From NCBI RefSeq assembly GCF_021919345.1, contig NZ_CP089293.1:248001-312000 (forward strand): a stretch of DNA of 64,000 nucleotides. Reading direction: 5' to 3'. The DNA is from Paenarthrobacter nicotinovorans (GTDB taxonomy: Bacteria; Actinomycetota; Actinomycetes; Actinomycetales; Micrococcaceae). Below, one piece after another: positions 62,214-64,000 of this stretch. Every line of letters starts with the position of its first letter. Within the stretch, counting starts at the first letter, position 1. Below the pieces are notes generated by a model. The model did not search any database. It was not told the origin of the DNA and was given only the letters and a program-made list of their open reading frames with translations. A program made the position numbers and the translations under genes.

Positions 62214-63350
62214 GTGCGCACGTTTGGTGTCGAGGAGGAACTTCTGATTGCCGATCCTTCGGACGGCATGCCATTGGCCCTCGCCACAGACATTCTGGAC
62301 GTGGCGGCTGCCCACGGCGGGGATGTTGACGGTGACGCCGCTTCCCTGAAGTCCGAATTCAAGCAGGAGCAGATCGAAGTTAACTCCCGCCCTTGCCGGA
62401 CGGCTGCTGAGCTCAGGGCTGAAATCCGTGCCGGCCGGGCCTTGTCCGACAAGGCGGCCAGAGCCGTGGGTGCGCGGGTGGCCGCGCTGGCTACCCCGCC
62501 GGTATTCCATGCGACGCCCACCTTGGGCAATCAGCGCTACGCTGCCATGGGCACGGAATTCGGCCTGATTTCGCGTGAGCAACTCACATGCGGTTTTCAT
62601 GTCCACGTATCCATCGAGTCGCCTGAGGAAGGCGTTGGGGTCCTGGACCGCATGCGGCACTGGCTCCCCGTGCTGCTTGCCCTCAGCGCCAACTCTCCCT
62701 TCTGGATGGGGGCCGACACCGGCTTCGCGAGCTATCGAACACAGATCTGGAACCGGTGGCCTACTGCCGGGCCCATGGACGTATTTGGTTCGGCCGATGC
62801 ATACCGCGCAGTCCTGGGGGCGCTGCTGGGCACCGGAGTTCCCATGGACGAGGGCATGATCTACTTCGACGCCCGCCTTTCCAGGGGCCATCCAACTGTC
62901 GAACTCCGGATCGCGGATGTTTGCCTCTACGCAGAAGACGCGCTCACCCTGGCGGTGATCGCGCGCGCTCTCGTGGAAACTTCGGCCGCTGAATGGCGGT
63001 CGGGCGATCCGCCGTCGAGTGCTTTGACCCAGGTCATCCGCATGGCCAACTGGAAGGCGAGCCGCTTTGGCATCAACCGCGAGCTGCTTCACCCGCAGGA
63101 CCAGAGCCCGGTTGCTGCTCCGGAAGTTGCCGGCGCCTTGCTGCGCCACATCAAGCCTGCCCTGGGCAAGGCCGGAGACCTGTCGCTGGCGCGGGCCGGG
63201 GTGGCCGGCATCCTCCGCCGCGGTTCAGGCGAGCGGCTGCAGCGCCAGGCGTACGCGCGCCGGCGGCGGCTGTCCGACGTCGTGACCGCAGCCATCGCCT
63301 CCACGCACGAGTACGGGGAACTTTCGGACGCCGGGCTGCTCAGCCACTAG
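62214..63350 (+). CDS. YbdK-type carboxylate-amine ligase (GCS2 family)
   Basis: 378 residues, GTG start with GGGAGGGG ahead. RTFGVEEELLIAD with its acidic metal-binding cluster, FKQEQIEVNSRPCRTAAEL, LTCGFHVHVSIES and SPFWMGADTGFASYRTQIWN follow the gamma-glutamate-cysteine ligase 2 family, which joins glutamate to an amine using ATP. In actinobacteria this type often supplements mycothiol or makes gamma-glutamyl compounds; the true substrate is not known. Full length. Confidence 0.9.
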   Translation: MRTFGVEEELLIADPSDGMPLALATDILDVAAAHGGDVDGDAASLKSEFKQEQIEVNSRPCRTAAELRAEIRAGRALSDKAARAVGARVAALATPPVFHATPTLGNQRYAAMGTEFGLISREQLTCGFHVHVSIESPEEGVGVLDRMRHWLPVLLALSANSPFWMGADTGFASYRTQIWNRWPTAGPMDVFGSADAYRAVLGALLGTGVPMDEGMIYFDARLSRGHPTVELRIADVCLYAEDALTLAVIARALVETSAAEWRSGDPPSSALTQVIRMANWKASRFGINRELLHPQDQSPVAAPEVAGALLRHIKPALGKAGDLSLARAGVAGILRRGSGERLQRQAYARRRRLSDVVTAAIASTHEYGELSDAGLLSH

Positions 63351-63437
63351 CAGTCGAAGGCCCGACGACGGCGGGCCGAGGAGCCGCCGTCGTCGCGCCT
63401 TGTGCGGGCCGTAGCCTCCGATGAAGTGCCCGGACGG

Positions 63438-63839
63438 TCAGCCCTGGTTGATGCGGATCATGTTGCCGGAGGGGTCGCGGAAGGCGCAGTCGCGCGGTCC
63501 CCACGGCTGGTCGATCGGTTCCTGGAGGACCTCTGCGCCGGACGCCCGGAGTTTCTCGAAGGTGGCGTCGAGGTCGTCCGTGCTGAAGACGAGCATCGGC
63601 ATGACGCCCTTGGTGAGGAGTTCCTGGATGGCGTCGCCGTCAGCCTGGGAGCGGCCGGCGTGCGGCGGGGAGAGGACCAGTTCGAGGTCGGGCTGGGCGT
63701 CGCTGCCCAAGGTCACCCAGCGCTGGCCATCGGAGCCGACGTCGTTGCGGACCTCCAGGCCGAGCGCGTCGCGGTAGAAGGCGAGCGACTCATCGACATC
63801 GTTGACAGTGACGTGTGCGTACTTCAATGAAATGTTCAT
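63438..63839 (-). CDS. VOC-family protein (glyoxalase-like)
   Basis: 133 residues from the ATG at 63839; the frame is open to 63881 but the extra part looks random. MNISLKYAHVTVNDVDESLA then FYRDALGLEVRNDVG is the first module of the fold; the C-terminal block FRDPSGNMIRINQG ends in the N-M-I-R-I pattern where many glyoxalases carry a Glu metal ligand, here replaced. Probably a small binding or lyase protein; substrate unknown. The AraC gene upstream on the same strand ends 10 bases before its start, so the two are probably co-transcribed. Confidence 0.85.
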   Translation of the reverse strand: MNISLKYAHVTVNDVDESLAFYRDALGLEVRNDVGSDGQRWVTLGSDAQPDLELVLSPPHAGRSQADGDAIQELLTKGVMPMLVFSTDDLDATFEKLRASGAEVLQEPIDQPWGPRDCAFRDPSGNMIRINQG

Positions 63840-63849
63840 GAACCACACG

Positions 63850-64000
63850 CTATTGCAGCTTGGGAGCCTGCGCTTCTTCAATCCTGCTCAGGTTGGTGTT
63901 GCCCTTCCTGTCGGGGCGAGTGTGCTGTTTGGCGATGCAGTTCGGCATGGCTTTCACGGCGTGGTGCTCCCGGGAGCGGTACTCGCTGGGCGTGATCCCT
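63850..64000 (-). CDS. AraC-family transcriptional regulator, C-terminal 50 residues only
   Basis: The frame enters from the right edge and ends at TAG (63850-63852). It opens with GITPSEYRSREHHAVK, the end of the second helix-turn-helix of AraC/XylS regulators (G-x-T-P-S-x-Y-R), followed by a polar tail ending EEAQAPKLQ. It lies 10 bases before the VOC gene on the same strand and may regulate it. Confidence 0.75.
   Translation of the reverse strand, partial: GITPSEYRSREHHAVKAMPNCIAKQHTRPDRKGNTNLSRIEEAQAPKLQ

Overview
The window is high-GC actinobacterial DNA. Gene content (desferrioxamine desABCD, a FruR/FruK/FruA/HPr unit, Ku/LigD, FUSC, DUF1304, DUF6328-type and ANTAR proteins), tight 1-4 bp overlaps and frequent GTG/TTG starts suggest a soil Micrococcaceae such as Arthrobacter or Paenarthrobacter. 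The genus is inferred from gene style; there is no rRNA to confirm it. I saw no insertion sequence, CRISPR array, tRNA or rRNA. The window cuts a gene at each end: a GntP-family permease on the left and an AraC-family regulator on the right.

Layout. 1-3742: end of a GntP permease coupled to a class II aldolase, a DUF1304 membrane protein, a VOC protein, an acyltransferase-3 protein and a small GNAT. 3753-14355: a cell-surface locus with a sigma factor fused to an anti-sigma-like zinc finger, a membrane helix and an outer domain; a 2464-residue surface protein with 16 repeats of exactly 354 bp and an LASTG sortase signal; a lipoprotein; and, divergent to the sigma gene, a protein carrying one repeat-like domain. 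15019-20471: desABCD siderophore operon behind two overlapping DtxR/IdeR-type iron boxes.

20694-31091: the most interesting region, a RiPP cluster that I read as a daptide cluster. Two short precursor genes encode hydrophobic, Gly-rich cores ending in the same VAIT. After an 11-bp hairpin come a small membrane protein, an ABC exporter pair, an M50 intramembrane metalloprotease, a family-2 glycosyltransferase, a recognition-type protein, a methyltransferase, a class III aminotransferase and an iron-alcohol-dehydrogenase-like protein. Those last enzymes match the set that turns a C-terminal Thr into a dimethylated diamine. A YcaO-domain protein closes the operon. The YcaO and glycosyltransferase genes go beyond the core daptide set and suggest a hybrid product.

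31146-41687: mostly housekeeping and accessory genes (SDR, TOPRIM protein, FUSC, SRPBCC, GNAT, VOC, PaiB-like, divergent EamA/MocR pair sharing start bases, MHS-type MFS, PrmC-like methyltransferase, two small basic proteins). 41756-45231: divergent ligD and ku for non-homologous end joining. 45320-50634: sugar ABC importer with a class V aminotransferase and a divergent FadR-type regulator. 50678-55140: small stress-type proteins, Dps, topoisomerase IB, a membrane protein and a TetR regulator. 55263-59518: ptsH and the fruR-fruK-fruA operon with an 18-bp inverted-repeat operator. 59672-64000: Pro-rich small genes that overlap or are frameshifted, two paralogous zinc-ribbon proteins flanking a GAF-ANTAR regulator, a YbdK-type carboxylate-amine ligase, a VOC protein and the cut AraC gene.
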